NCBI RefSeq assembly: GCF_003234115.2 | Contig: NZ_CP126251.1 | Location: 1,116,001 to 1,180,000, forward strand | Length of the DNA: 64,000 nt | Reading direction: 5' to 3' | DNA from: Curtobacterium sp. MCPF17_002 | Lineage (GTDB): Bacteria; Actinomycetota; Actinomycetes; Actinomycetales; Microbacteriaceae | Shown here: positions 25,057 through 34,036 of the stretch, one piece after another | How positions within the stretch are numbered: position 1 is the first letter of the stretch | Layout: the number at the start of each line of letters is the position of its first letter | The notes under the pieces: model-generated | Database searches by the model: none | Seen by the model: only the letters and a program-made list of their open reading frames with translations | What the model was told of the DNA's origin: nothing | Translations under genes and position numbers: made by a program

Positions 25057-25085
25057 TTGACTATAGCGCTTTAGTCGTTCATAGT
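25057..25085 (+). promoter_or_regulatory. LacI-controlled promoter with operator
   Basis: TTGACT (25057-25062) and CATAGT (25080-25085) are spaced by 17 bases. The palindrome ACTATAGCGCTTTAGT (25060-25075), symmetric except at one position per arm, covers the -35 end and spacer. This is a typical LacI-type operator with central CG, placed to block the operon at 25200 and the lacI-type gene. Confidence 0.7.
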
Positions 25086-25199
25086 CGCTGCCACGTACCG
25101 GTTCCGTGCGATCCACTCAACCGGTTCAGCAGCAGCAGCAGCACTGTCAGCAGAGCAGCACCGTCAGCAGACATCGTCAGCACAAGGGAGTCCGACGCG

Positions 25200-26492
25200 A
25201 TGAGACCGACCACACGAACGACCACGAGCCGCGCGATCGCGCTGCTCGCCGGAGCCGCAGCCACCGCCCTCGTCCTCACCGGGTGCTCGAGCGGCAGCAG
25301 CGGAGCGGACAACGGCGGCGGGGACATCAGCGGCGACATCACCCTGCAGACGTGGGCCCTCACGCCGACCTACACGGACTACCTCAACGGCGTCATCAAG
25401 GGCTTCGAGAAGGCCCACCCGGACGCGAAGGTGAAGCTCCAGGACCAGCCCGGCGACGGGTACGCCGACAAGGTGCTCAGCCAGGCCTCGTCGAACTCGC
25501 TCCCGGACGTCATCAACCTGCCGCCGGACATCGCCCTGCCCCTCGCGAAGCGCGGGTTCCTGCAGGACGTCGCGAAGGACGACGCGAAGCTCTCGAGCAC
25601 CTACGTCTCCGGCGCGCTCGACTCGTACAAGTACAAGGGCGTCGACGGCACGTTCGGGTACCCCTGGTACCTCAACACCGACGTCGACTACTGGAACAGC
25701 GACATGTTCGCCAAGTGCGGGCTCGACGCGAAGAACCCGCCGAAGACCACGGACGAGCTGTTCACGCAGGCGAAGACGATGCACGAGAACTGCCCGACCG
25801 ACTACCTGATGAGCCGGAAGCCCGGCCTCGGCGACTTCACCCTCGCCGGCGTCAAGGTGCTCAACGCCGACGGCACGAAGTTCACCTTCGCGGACTCCTC
25901 GAAGGCCGCCGACCTCATCGACCGCTACAAGGACGCGTACCAGGACGGCTACATGCCCTCCAACGTGCTCAACAGCGACTACCTCGGCAACTCCACCTTG
26001 TTCACGCAGGGCAAGGTCGCCTGGACCACCGGCGGCGCGACGTCGCTCGCCGACTTCGAGAAGAACAACCCGTCGCTGAAGGGCAAGGTCACGGTCAGCC
26101 CGGCGCTCGACACCCCGCCGCTCTACGTGCAGGGACTGTCGGTCTCGTCGAAGTCGAAGCACCTCGCCACCGCCGAGGCGTTCGCGAAGTACATGACGAA
26201 CGCGAAGAACCAGGAAGCGTTCGCCCACCAGGTCAACATCTTCCCGTCGACCACGTCGTCGCAGTCCGACCCGTACTTCTCGAAGGACGACGGCACCGTG
26301 AACGGCGAGGCCCGGGTCCTGGCGAACGAGGCCCTGAAGACCGCGAAGGTCCTCAACCCGGTCGAGGCGAACTCCGCCATGACCGACTTCCTCGACCAGC
26401 AGATCGCCCTCGCCATGAAGGGCCAGGTGGCACCCGAGAAGGCGCTGCAGACGGCCCAGACCAAGATGAACAGCCTGCTGGCCAACGGCTAG
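25200..26492 (+). CDS. Carbohydrate ABC transporter substrate-binding lipoprotein
   Basis: 430 residues. The signal peptide ends at the lipobox VLTGC with Cys29, followed by a Ser/Gly tether. The mature protein is a family 1 sugar-binding protein (ITLQTWALTPTYTDYLNGVIKGFEKAHPDAKV, YPWYLNTDVDYWNSDMF, VAWTTGGATSLADF). AAGGGAG lies nine bases before the ATG. The untranslated leader has a CAG-rich tract (25125-25160). It probably binds oligosaccharides released by the secreted Endo H-type enzyme encoded at the operon end. Confidence 0.92.
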   Translation: MRPTTRTTTSRAIALLAGAAATALVLTGCSSGSSGADNGGGDISGDITLQTWALTPTYTDYLNGVIKGFEKAHPDAKVKLQDQPGDGYADKVLSQASSNSLPDVINLPPDIALPLAKRGFLQDVAKDDAKLSSTYVSGALDSYKYKGVDGTFGYPWYLNTDVDYWNSDMFAKCGLDAKNPPKTTDELFTQAKTMHENCPTDYLMSRKPGLGDFTLAGVKVLNADGTKFTFADSSKAADLIDRYKDAYQDGYMPSNVLNSDYLGNSTLFTQGKVAWTTGGATSLADFEKNNPSLKGKVTVSPALDTPPLYVQGLSVSSKSKHLATAEAFAKYMTNAKNQEAFAHQVNIFPSTTSSQSDPYFSKDDGTVNGEARVLANEALKTAKVLNPVEANSAMTDFLDQQIALAMKGQVAPEKALQTAQTKMNSLLANG

Positions 26493-26511
26493 TCGGAACA
26501 GGAGGACCGTC

Positions 26512-27390
26512 ATGCGCGCGAACCGCTGGTTCACACCCTGGTTGCTCGTCCTGCCAGCACTCGTCTGGCTCGTCGGGTTCAGCCTCTGGCCGTCGATCAA
26601 CACGGTGCGGCTGTCGTTCACCAACGCCAGCCCGCTCGGTGGGGTGAGCCAGTGGGTCGGGGTCAAGAACTTCGAGACCCTGCTCGCCGACCCGCAGGTG
26701 TGGGAAGCGCTGCTCAACAGCGTCATCTACATGGCCATCTGCCTGCCGCTCCTGACGGTCCTCCCGCTCCTCATGGCGGTGCTCGTGCAGCAGAAGCTGC
26801 CCGGGATCGCCTTCTTCCGCACCGCCTACTACACGCCGGTGATCGCCTCCGCGGTGGTCGTCGGGCTGATCTGGACGTGGATCCTCGACGACCGCGGGGT
26901 CGTCAACGAGATCGCGCAGGCACTCGGCGTGGTCCAGGGCAGCATCCCGTTCCTCACCGACCGCTGGTTGCTGCTCATCAGCGCCATCAGCCTCACGGTG
27001 TGGAAGGGCCTCGGGTACTACATGATCATCTTCCTCGCGGCGCTCGGGAACGTCGGCAAGGACCTGCACGAGGCAGCCGCGCTCGACGGCGCGGGCTCCG
27101 TCCGTCGGTTCTGGTCGGTCACGATGCCGGGCGTCCGGGGGACCATGACGCTCGTCGGGATCCTGGTCTGCGTCTCCGCGCTCCGGGTGTTCAGCGAGCT
27201 CTACATCCTCACCAACGGCACCGGCGGACCGGGCGGGCAGGACAACTCGCTCGTGATGCTCATCCAGCAGTACGCCCGCGGCTTCACCGGCAACCTCGGC
27301 TACGCGTCGGCCCTGAGCCTCCTGCTCTTCGTCGTGACGCTCGTGCCGATGCTCGCCCTCGCGCGGATGAACAGCAAGGCGGACAAGTGA
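26512..27390 (+). CDS. Carbohydrate ABC transporter permease 1
   Basis: 292 residues with six membrane segments and the MalF/UgpA pattern: an N-terminal WLLVLPALVWLVGFSLWPSINTVRLSF, and the EAA loop DLHEAAALDGAGSVRRFWSVTMPGVRG. AGGAGG precedes the ATG by about eight bases. The end overlaps the second permease by four bases (GTGA). Confidence 0.93.
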   Translation: MRANRWFTPWLLVLPALVWLVGFSLWPSINTVRLSFTNASPLGGVSQWVGVKNFETLLADPQVWEALLNSVIYMAICLPLLTVLPLLMAVLVQQKLPGIAFFRTAYYTPVIASAVVVGLIWTWILDDRGVVNEIAQALGVVQGSIPFLTDRWLLLISAISLTVWKGLGYYMIIFLAALGNVGKDLHEAAALDGAGSVRRFWSVTMPGVRGTMTLVGILVCVSALRVFSELYILTNGTGGPGGQDNSLVMLIQQYARGFTGNLGYASALSLLLFVVTLVPMLALARMNSKADK

Positions 27391-28331
27391 CGAACACGAC
27401 CACCACCTCGGAACCCGTCCTCGGGGGCGCGCTCGGGTCAGCCGTCCCGGCCCCCGACGTGCCCGGGCCGGAAGCGCCCAAGCGACGCCGCAAGCGCGTC
27501 TGGGGCGTCATGTCGACCCGTGAGAAGGTCGTCCGCTACGTCCTGCTGATCCTGGTCCTCTTCATCACGGTCGGGCCGTTCCTCTGGCAGCTGTCGACCT
27601 CGCTCAAGGGCGCGGGCGAGGACATCTACACTGCGAACCCGTCGTTCATCCCGTCGCAGCCGACGATCGAGAACTACCTCAAGGTCGCCGCCGCGATCCC
27701 GGTCTGGCGGTACATCGGCAACTCGCTGCTCGTCGCCGCGATCGACGTGTTCGGCAACATCGTGTTCGCGACGCTCGCCGGCTTCGCCCTCGCACGCCTG
27801 CAGTGGCGGTTCCGGAAGTTCGTCCTCGGACTCTTCCTCGCCACCCTGGTGCTGCCGGGCGAGGCGACGATCATCTCCCAGTTCGTCACCGTGAAGGACC
27901 TCGGCCTCGCCGACAACCTGGTCGGTGTCGCCTTGCCCGGCATGATCGCCGCCCTCAACGTCTTGCTCATGTTCAACGCGTTCCGGCAGATCCCCGAGGA
28001 GATCGACCAGGCCGCCGTGATGGACGGCGCGAACGCGATGCAGCGACTCCGCTACATCTCGTTGCCCGCCGTGCAGGGGACCATCGCCGTCATCGCGATC
28101 TTCTCGTTCATCGGCGCGTGGGACGACTTCCTGTGGCCGCTCATCGTGCTGCAGTCGCCGGAGAACCTCACGCTCACCGTCGGGCTGCAGTACCTGCAGG
28201 GAACGTTCGCCACCGACCAGCGGATGATCGCCGCGGGCACGATGATCGCGTTCATCCCGATCGCCGTGATCTTCGCCGTTCTCCAGCGCTTCTTCTTCAA
28301 GGGCGTGGAAGAGGGCGGGGTGAAGGGCTGA
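27387..28331 (+). CDS. Carbohydrate ABC transporter permease 2
   Basis: 314 residues from GTG. A Pro-rich cytoplasmic N-terminus of ~45 residues is followed by six membrane segments of the MalG/UgpE type with EAA loop EIDQAAVMDGANAMQRLRYISLP. No ATPase gene is in the locus, so the importer must use a shared ATPase of the MsiK type, as is usual in actinobacteria. The last base of the stop is the first base of the glycosidase ATG. Confidence 0.93.
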   Translation: MTNTTTTSEPVLGGALGSAVPAPDVPGPEAPKRRRKRVWGVMSTREKVVRYVLLILVLFITVGPFLWQLSTSLKGAGEDIYTANPSFIPSQPTIENYLKVAAAIPVWRYIGNSLLVAAIDVFGNIVFATLAGFALARLQWRFRKFVLGLFLATLVLPGEATIISQFVTVKDLGLADNLVGVALPGMIAALNVLLMFNAFRQIPEEIDQAAVMDGANAMQRLRYISLPAVQGTIAVIAIFSFIGAWDDFLWPLIVLQSPENLTLTVGLQYLQGTFATDQRMIAAGTMIAFIPIAVIFAVLQRFFFKGVEEGGVKG

Positions 28332-29710
28332 TGCGCTTCGGCGTCAACCACACCCCCTCCGTCGGCTGGTTCCACTCGTGGCTCGACTTCTCCCCGTCGG
28401 ACACCGCGCGCGACCTGGAGGCGATCGCGTCGCTCGGCGCCGACCACGTGCGGATCTTCCCGCTCTGGCCGATCGTCCAGCCGAACCGGTCCCTCATCCG
28501 GCAGCAGGCACTCGACGACGTCGCCACGGTGGTGGACATCGCCGGGTCCTTCGGCCTCGACGTCAACGTCGACGCCCTGCAGGGGCACCTGTCGAGCTTC
28601 GACTTCGTGCCGTCCTGGCTGGACAGCTGGCACCGGCGGAACATGTTCACCGACCCGGACGTCGTCGCGTCGACCGCCGCGTACGTGCGGGCGCTCGCCG
28701 CAGCGGTCGCGGACAAGCCCAACCTGCTCGGCATCACCATCGGCAACGAGGTGAACCAGTTCGCGCACGCGCCGCACCCGGCCCCGCACGACATCACGGC
28801 GGAGCAGGGCCACGCGTGGGCGGCGGCGATGGTCTCGGCAGCACGGGACGGCCTGGACAGCGGCCTGGAGGCACGGCCCGCCCCCGCCCCGTCCACCGCC
28901 CCCGGCACGGGGTCGCGTCCACGGCCGCTGGTCACCGTCGCCCAGTACGACGCGGCCTGGTACGACGACGCGCAGCCGTTCGGCCCGGAGCACGCGTCGG
29001 ACCACGGTGACGCGACGGTGACGCACTCGTGGGTGTTCAACGGCTCGGCGGCGCTGCACGGCGCCCTCGGGCCCGGATCGGTCCGGCACGGCGAGTACCT
29101 CCTCCAGCTCGCCGCGGCCTGGAACCGCGATCCCGCACGGCCGAACTGGCTGCAGGAGGTCGGCGCCCCGACGAACGTCATCGCGCCCGCCGACGCCGCC
29201 TCGTTCACCGAGCAGACCATCCGGCACGTCCTCGACGCGCAGCACGTGCTCGGCGTCACCTGGTGGTGCTCGCACGACGTGTCCCGGTCGCTGGCGGACT
29301 TCCCCGAGCTCGAGTACGACCTCGGCCTGTTCACGAACGACGGCCGCGTGAAGCCCGCGGGCGAGGCGTTCGCCGCGATGGCCCGTGCCGGAGCGACAGC
29401 GGGAGGCGCCGGGGCCGGCGCGGGGGACCGGACGCCGCCGCCCACCGCACTCGTCCTCGACGACGTCATGCCGGACGGTGCCGATCGTCACGGCGTGCGG
29501 GCGGACTGCGCTCCCGGCGGCCGGTTCGCCGCCGCCTGGCTCGACCTCGCCACGACCGCGCCGGACGGCCGGGGACCCCAGGTGGTCCTCCGCTCCCGGC
29601 TCGCCGACACCGACCTGCTCGCAGCACGCGGCATCACCCGCTGCGTCGACGTGCCCGCCGACCTCGACACCACCACCCTCACCGTCGCGCACCCCGCGAC
29701 GATGTCCTGA
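28331..29710 (+). CDS. Clan GH-A glycosidase, probable GH5 beta-mannosidase type
   Basis: 459 residues, no signal peptide. MRFGVNHTPSVGWFHSWLDF starts a TIM barrel; the acid/base is probably E140 in ITIGNEVNQF and the nucleophile E276 in NWLQEVGAP, the spacing of clan GH-A. Residues ~380-459 form a small C-terminal beta domain. The opening residues resemble what I recall of subfamily GH5_18 enzymes from bifidobacteria, which split the Man-beta-1,4-GlcNAc core of N-glycans. With GH38 and Endo H-type genes next to it this role is a good inference, but subfamily should be checked. A Pro-rich insert at ~178-199 contains a repeat half-site (GLEAR). Confidence 0.75.
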   Translation: MRFGVNHTPSVGWFHSWLDFSPSDTARDLEAIASLGADHVRIFPLWPIVQPNRSLIRQQALDDVATVVDIAGSFGLDVNVDALQGHLSSFDFVPSWLDSWHRRNMFTDPDVVASTAAYVRALAAAVADKPNLLGITIGNEVNQFAHAPHPAPHDITAEQGHAWAAAMVSAARDGLDSGLEARPAPAPSTAPGTGSRPRPLVTVAQYDAAWYDDAQPFGPEHASDHGDATVTHSWVFNGSAALHGALGPGSVRHGEYLLQLAAAWNRDPARPNWLQEVGAPTNVIAPADAASFTEQTIRHVLDAQHVLGVTWWCSHDVSRSLADFPELEYDLGLFTNDGRVKPAGEAFAAMARAGATAGGAGAGAGDRTPPPTALVLDDVMPDGADRHGVRADCAPGGRFAAAWLDLATTAPDGRGPQVVLRSRLADTDLLAARGITRCVDVPADLDTTTLTVAHPATMS

Positions 29711-29783
29711 CACGCTCCTCGTTCCCAGCACTCCGCCCTCCGCCGGCACCGACGCCGGCCCTCCCGTCACCAGGAAGGTCCCC

Positions 29784-32700
29784 ATGCACGACGACATCCC
29801 CCTCACCACCGGCCGGGCACGACGTGTCCTCGACGAGCGGATCCTGCCCGCGGTGCACGCCACGGCCACCCCGCTCGACGCTTCCTGGCACGAGCTGCCG
29901 GGCGAGCCGATCCCACCGACCGAGGGACTGCAGCTCGACTTCGCGCCGTACGAGGTCGGCACGACGTGGGGTGCCGCCTGGGGGACGACCTGGTTCCGGC
30001 TGACCGGCACCGTGCCGGACGCCTGGGCCGGCCGACGGGTCGAGGCCGTGATCGACCTCGGGTTCGACAAGAACATGCCGGGCTTCCAGTGCGAGGGACT
30101 GGTGTACCTCGCCGACGGCACCCCCGTGAAGTCGATCAACCCCCGGAACCAGTGGGTGCTCCTCACCGAACGGGCCGAGGGCGGCGAGACCGTCGAACTC
30201 TTCGTCGAGGCGGCGTCGAACCCCGTCCTGCTCGACTACCACCCCTTCCTCGTGACGCACGAGGGCGACATCGAGACGTCCTCGCCGAAGCGCCTCTACA
30301 CGAGCCGGCGGATGGACCTGGCGGTGTTCGAGTCCGAGGTGCACGAACTGTCGCTCGACATCGACGTGCTGCTCGAGCTGCAGGCCGAACTCCCCGAGGG
30401 CCCCAGGCGGATGCGCATCCTGCAGGCGCTCGACGACGCGCTCGACCGGCTCGACCTGCAGCACATCGCCGAGACCGCACCGGATGCCCGCGCGGCGCTC
30501 GCCGACGTGCTCGCCGCGCCCGCCGAGGCCTCCGCGCACACGATCTCCGCCGTCGGCCACGCCCACATCGACTCGGCCTGGCTCTGGCCGGTGCGCGAGA
30601 CGATCCGGAAGGTCGCCCGCACCAGCTCGACGATGACCGAGCTCATCGACCAGACCGACGACTTCCTCTACGGGATGTCGAGCGCACAGCAGTACGCGTG
30701 GATCAAGGAACACCGCCCCGAGGTCTACGCCCGGGTCAAGGCCGCCGTCGCAGCCGGCCGGTTCGTGCCGCTCGGTGGCATGTGGGTCGAGTCCGACACC
30801 GTGATGCCGACCGGCGAGAGCATCGTGCGGCAGTTCTCGCAGGGGCAGCGGTTCTTCGCGCGCGAGTTCGGGATCCGACCGAAGGGTGTCTGGCTGCCGG
30901 ACAGCTTCGGGTACTCCCCGGCGCTGCCGCAGCTCATGCGCCGTGCGGGCTTCGAGTGGTTCTTCACGCAGAAGATCTCCTGGAACCAGGTCAACAAGTT
31001 CCCGCACCACACGTTCCTCTGGGAGGGCATCGACGGCTCGCGGGTGTTCTCGCACTTCCCGTCGATGGACACCTACAACTCGCGCCTGAGCGGCTCCGAG
31101 GTGGCGAAGGCCTCTCGGCAGTTCCGTGAGAACCGCCTCGCGACGGGCTCGATCGCGCCCGTCGGGTGGGGCGACGGCGGTGGCGGCACGACCCGCGAGA
31201 TGACCGGCACCGCGAAGCGCCTCGCCGACCTCGAAGGCAGCGCCAAGGTCCGCTGGGAGCACCCCGACACGTTCTTCGACCGGGCGAAGGCCGAACTGCC
31301 GAACCCGCCGGTCTGGGTCGGCGAGCTCTACCTCGAGCTGCACCGTGCGACCCTGACCTCGCAGCACGGCACGAAGCAGGGCAACCGCCGCAGCGAGCAG
31401 CTCCTCATCGAGGCCGAGCTCTGGGCGGCGACCGCCGCGGCACGGACCGACTTCGTGTACCCGTACGACGAACTCGACGCGCTCTGGCAGCAGGTCCTCC
31501 TGCAGCAGTTCCACGACATCCTTCCGGGCACCTCGATCGCCTGGGTGCACCGCGAAGCGGTCGCGAAGTACGCCGAGACGGCGGTGCGGCTCACCGCGGT
31601 CATCGAGTCGGCGCTGTCGGCACTGGCCGGTCACGGCGACCGGGCGGTCGTCGTCAACCCGGCCCCGTTCCTCCAGGCCGGTGCACCCGCGCAGGGCGCG
31701 GTGCTGGCGACCGACGTGGCGGAGCCGACCCCGGTGACCGTCACCGACCAGGACGGCGGGTACGTGCTGTCGAACGCGCTCGTGCGGGTCGTCGTCGACG
31801 CGCAGGGACTCGTGACGAGCGCTGTCGACCTGTCCACAGGGCGGGACGCGATCGCTGCCGGGCAGGCGGCGAACCTGCTGCAGCTGCACCAGGACTTCCC
31901 GAACATGTGGGACGCGTGGGACGTCGACCGGTTCTACCGGAACCGCGTCGAGGACCTGGTGGACCTCACCGGTCTGACCGCGTCCGTCGGCGCCGACGGC
32001 GTCGCCCAGGTCGTCGTGCAGCGCGCGTTCGGCGAGTCGACCGTCACGCAGGAGATCATCCTCGCGCCGGACTCCCGCACCCTCGAGTTCGACCAGAGCA
32101 CCGACTGGCACGAGACCGAGAAGTTCCTCAAGGTGGCGTTCCCGCTCGACGTCCGCGCCGAGCACACCGTCGCCGAGACGCAGTTCGGCGCGCAGAAGCG
32201 GGTCACGCACACGAACACCTCGTGGGAGGCCGCGAAGTTCGAGACGTCGATGCACCGCTACGTCCTCGCCGAGGAGCCGGGCTTCGGCGTCGCCCTCGTC
32301 AACTCGTCCATCCACGGATTCGACGTCACCCGCGACGCCGTCGACGGCCACGTCACCACGACGATCCGGTTGTCGCTGCTGCGCGCGCCGCGGTTCCCGG
32401 ACCCCGAGACCGACCAGGGCGTGCAGACGCACCGGTTCGGCATGGTGATCGGCACCGACCAGCTCGGCGCCACCGCCGCCGGCGTCCGCATGAACGCCGG
32501 TGCTCGAGCAGTCACCGGCGCGCACGGCTTCGACCCGCTCGTGCAGGTCTCCGGCGACGTCGTGCTGTCGAGCGTCAAGCTCGCCGACGACCGCTCCGGC
32601 GACCTGGTCGTCCGCGTGTACGAACCGGTCGGGCGTCGGGGCACCGGCGGCATCGCGGTCGACGGGCCGTTCGGCGAGCCGGTCGAGGTCACGCTCCTCG

Positions 32701-32807
32701 AAGAGGCCGACGACGCGCTCCCCGGCGTCGCAGCGGTCACGGACGGCGTCGCGGCGTTCCCCGTCGACGCCTACGAGGTGCGGACCTTCCGGTTCCCGCG
32801 CGCATGA
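29784..32807 (+). CDS. GH38 alpha-mannosidase
   Basis: 1007 residues, cytoplasmic (no signal peptide). The GH38 catalytic domain begins with GHAHIDSAWLW: H261 and D263 are zinc ligands. The nucleophile is D373 in WLPDSFGYS, and HDILPGTSI (near residue 574) carries the later zinc histidine. N-terminal ~250 residues are the beta-rich cap of bacterial GH38 proteins; the C-terminal half holds the middle and beta-sandwich domains. It removes alpha-linked mannose from imported glycans. AGGAAGG lies before the ATG. It shares the operon with the importer and the GH5-type enzyme. Confidence 0.93.
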   Translation: MHDDIPLTTGRARRVLDERILPAVHATATPLDASWHELPGEPIPPTEGLQLDFAPYEVGTTWGAAWGTTWFRLTGTVPDAWAGRRVEAVIDLGFDKNMPGFQCEGLVYLADGTPVKSINPRNQWVLLTERAEGGETVELFVEAASNPVLLDYHPFLVTHEGDIETSSPKRLYTSRRMDLAVFESEVHELSLDIDVLLELQAELPEGPRRMRILQALDDALDRLDLQHIAETAPDARAALADVLAAPAEASAHTISAVGHAHIDSAWLWPVRETIRKVARTSSTMTELIDQTDDFLYGMSSAQQYAWIKEHRPEVYARVKAAVAAGRFVPLGGMWVESDTVMPTGESIVRQFSQGQRFFAREFGIRPKGVWLPDSFGYSPALPQLMRRAGFEWFFTQKISWNQVNKFPHHTFLWEGIDGSRVFSHFPSMDTYNSRLSGSEVAKASRQFRENRLATGSIAPVGWGDGGGGTTREMTGTAKRLADLEGSAKVRWEHPDTFFDRAKAELPNPPVWVGELYLELHRATLTSQHGTKQGNRRSEQLLIEAELWAATAAARTDFVYPYDELDALWQQVLLQQFHDILPGTSIAWVHREAVAKYAETAVRLTAVIESALSALAGHGDRAVVVNPAPFLQAGAPAQGAVLATDVAEPTPVTVTDQDGGYVLSNALVRVVVDAQGLVTSAVDLSTGRDAIAAGQAANLLQLHQDFPNMWDAWDVDRFYRNRVEDLVDLTGLTASVGADGVAQVVVQRAFGESTVTQEIILAPDSRTLEFDQSTDWHETEKFLKVAFPLDVRAEHTVAETQFGAQKRVTHTNTSWEAAKFETSMHRYVLAEEPGFGVALVNSSIHGFDVTRDAVDGHVTTTIRLSLLRAPRFPDPETDQGVQTHRFGMVIGTDQLGATAAGVRMNAGARAVTGAHGFDPLVQVSGDVVLSSVKLADDRSGDLVVRVYEPVGRRGTGGIAVDGPFGEPVEVTLLEEADDALPGVAAVTDGVAAFPVDAYEVRTFRFPRA

Positions 32808-32813
32808 GAACGT

Positions 32814-32846
32814 CCCGGGCCGGCCCTTCGGGTGGGCCGGCCCGGG
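32814..32846. terminator. Strong hairpin after the GH38 gene
   Basis: A perfect 13-base stem, CCCGGGCCGGCCC (32814-32826) with GGGCCGGCCCGGG (32834-32846), around loop TTCGGGT. It lies six bases after the GH38 stop and 50 bases before the Endo H-type gene. It could partly end the transcript or protect the upstream mRNA, giving separate expression of the secreted enzyme. Confidence 0.6.
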
Positions 32847-32895
32847 CGACACGACGGCATCCGCGGTCGTGGTCATCCACTCGACGAGGAGTGAC

Positions 32896-33879
32896 ATGAA
32901 GAAGTCCATGAAGTTCGGCATCGCCGCGGCGATCGTCGCGATGGTCGCAGCGCCGATGGTGCCGGCAGCGGCGTCCGCGGCGCCGTCGCCCACCGGGATC
33001 GAGCACGGCAAGGGTGCGGCGCACGGCGTCGGTCACGCTGTCGGTCGCGGCGTCGGTCACGGGAAACAGCCGCACGCCGCGCCGACCAAGACCGGTCCGA
33101 CGAGCATCGCGTACGTCGAGGTCAACAACGACGAACTCTCGAACGTCGGCCGGTACACGCTCGCGAACGGCGCGAACGCGTTCGACGTCGCGATCATCTT
33201 CGCGTCGAACATCAACTGGGACGGCACGAAGGCCGTCCTGTCCAACAACGACAAGGTGCAGGCGACGCTCGACGACGCCGCCACCCAGATCCGGCCGCTG
33301 CAGGCGAAGGGGATCAAGGTATCGCTGTCGATCCTCGGCAACCACCAGGGTGCGGGGATCGCGAACTTCCCGACCCAGGCCGCCGCCGAGGACTTCGCCT
33401 CCCAGGTCTCCGCCACGGTGACGAAGTACGGGCTCGACGGGGTCGACCTCGACGACGAGTACTCGGACTACGGCACGAACGGCACGCCGCAGCCGAACCA
33501 GCAGTCCATCGGGTGGCTCATCAGCGCCCTGCGCGCCGACATGCCGGGCAAGCTCATCTCGTTCTACGACATCGGCCCGGCGTCGTCCGCGCTGTCGACG
33601 TCGAGCAGCGCCATCGGCTCGCAGCTCGACTACGCCTGGAACCCGTACTACGGCTCCTACTCGGCGCCGTCGATCCCGGGGCTGTCGAAGTCGGCGCTGT
33701 CCGCCGCCGCCGTCGACATCCAGAACACCCCGCAGGCGACGGCGGTGTCGCTCGCCGAGCGCACGAAGGCCGACGGGTACGGCGTCTTCATGACGTACAA
33801 CCTGCCTGGAGGCGACGAGTCCGCCTACGTCTCGTCCTTCACCGCCGTCCTCTACGGGCAGGCCGCGACGTACCGCTGA
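32896..33879 (+). CDS. Secreted endo-beta-N-acetylglucosaminidase, Endo H type (GH18)
   Basis: 327 residues with a Sec signal peptide (cleavage near ASA-AP, residue 28) and a Gly/His-rich linker at ~34-63. The catalytic domain follows Streptomyces Endo H closely: SIAYVEVNN, LGNHQGAG, and D181-G-V-D-L-D-D-E188, the DxxDxDxE motif with E188 as acid. The C-terminus has LDYAWNPYYG and YGVFMTYNL. Endo H cuts between the two GlcNAc residues of high-mannose N-glycans, so this enzyme should free glycans from glycoproteins outside the cell for import by the operon upstream. GAGGAG lies before the ATG. Confidence 0.93.
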   Translation: MKKSMKFGIAAAIVAMVAAPMVPAAASAAPSPTGIEHGKGAAHGVGHAVGRGVGHGKQPHAAPTKTGPTSIAYVEVNNDELSNVGRYTLANGANAFDVAIIFASNINWDGTKAVLSNNDKVQATLDDAATQIRPLQAKGIKVSLSILGNHQGAGIANFPTQAAAEDFASQVSATVTKYGLDGVDLDDEYSDYGTNGTPQPNQQSIGWLISALRADMPGKLISFYDIGPASSALSTSSSAIGSQLDYAWNPYYGSYSAPSIPGLSKSALSAAAVDIQNTPQATAVSLAERTKADGYGVFMTYNLPGGDESAYVSSFTAVLYGQAATYR

Positions 33880-33921
33880 CGTCGCGTCCGTCGCGCGGGT
33901 CGCGCTCGGCTGGGTGCTCGC

Positions 33922-33989
33922 CTCGTGCGAGGTTGCGTACGTGGTGCGACCCCGAGCGCGAGGCACCGAGTACGGAACCTCGCACCGAG
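33922..33989. repeat. GTGCGAGGTTCCG palindrome family, copy B
   Basis: Left arm CTCGTGCGAGGTTGCGTACG and right arm (reverse complement CTCGGTGCGAGGTTCCGTAC) flank a GC-rich loop. A short unit CTCGCACCGTGCGAG follows at 34000-34014, identical to the small units inside the ABC ATPase gene at 53577-53740. It lies between two same-strand genes. Confidence 0.65.
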
Positions 33990-34024
33990 TTCGCGCCCTC
34001 TCGCACCGTGCGAGGCCCGCGTCG

Positions 34025-34030
34025 TACGAT
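34025..34030 (+). promoter_or_regulatory. Candidate leaderless -10 box (TACGAT)
   Basis: TACGAT ends six bases before GTG 34037 and there is no Shine-Dalgarno, which fits a leaderless mRNA for the DUF1905-like gene. Confidence 0.4.
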
Positions 34031-34036
34031 CACCCC

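Noticed and set aside
29679-33011. A minus-strand open frame of over 1100 codons opposite the GH38 gene
   Set aside because: Low-complexity antisense shadow of GH38 and the Endo H-type gene, which carry clear catalytic motifs.
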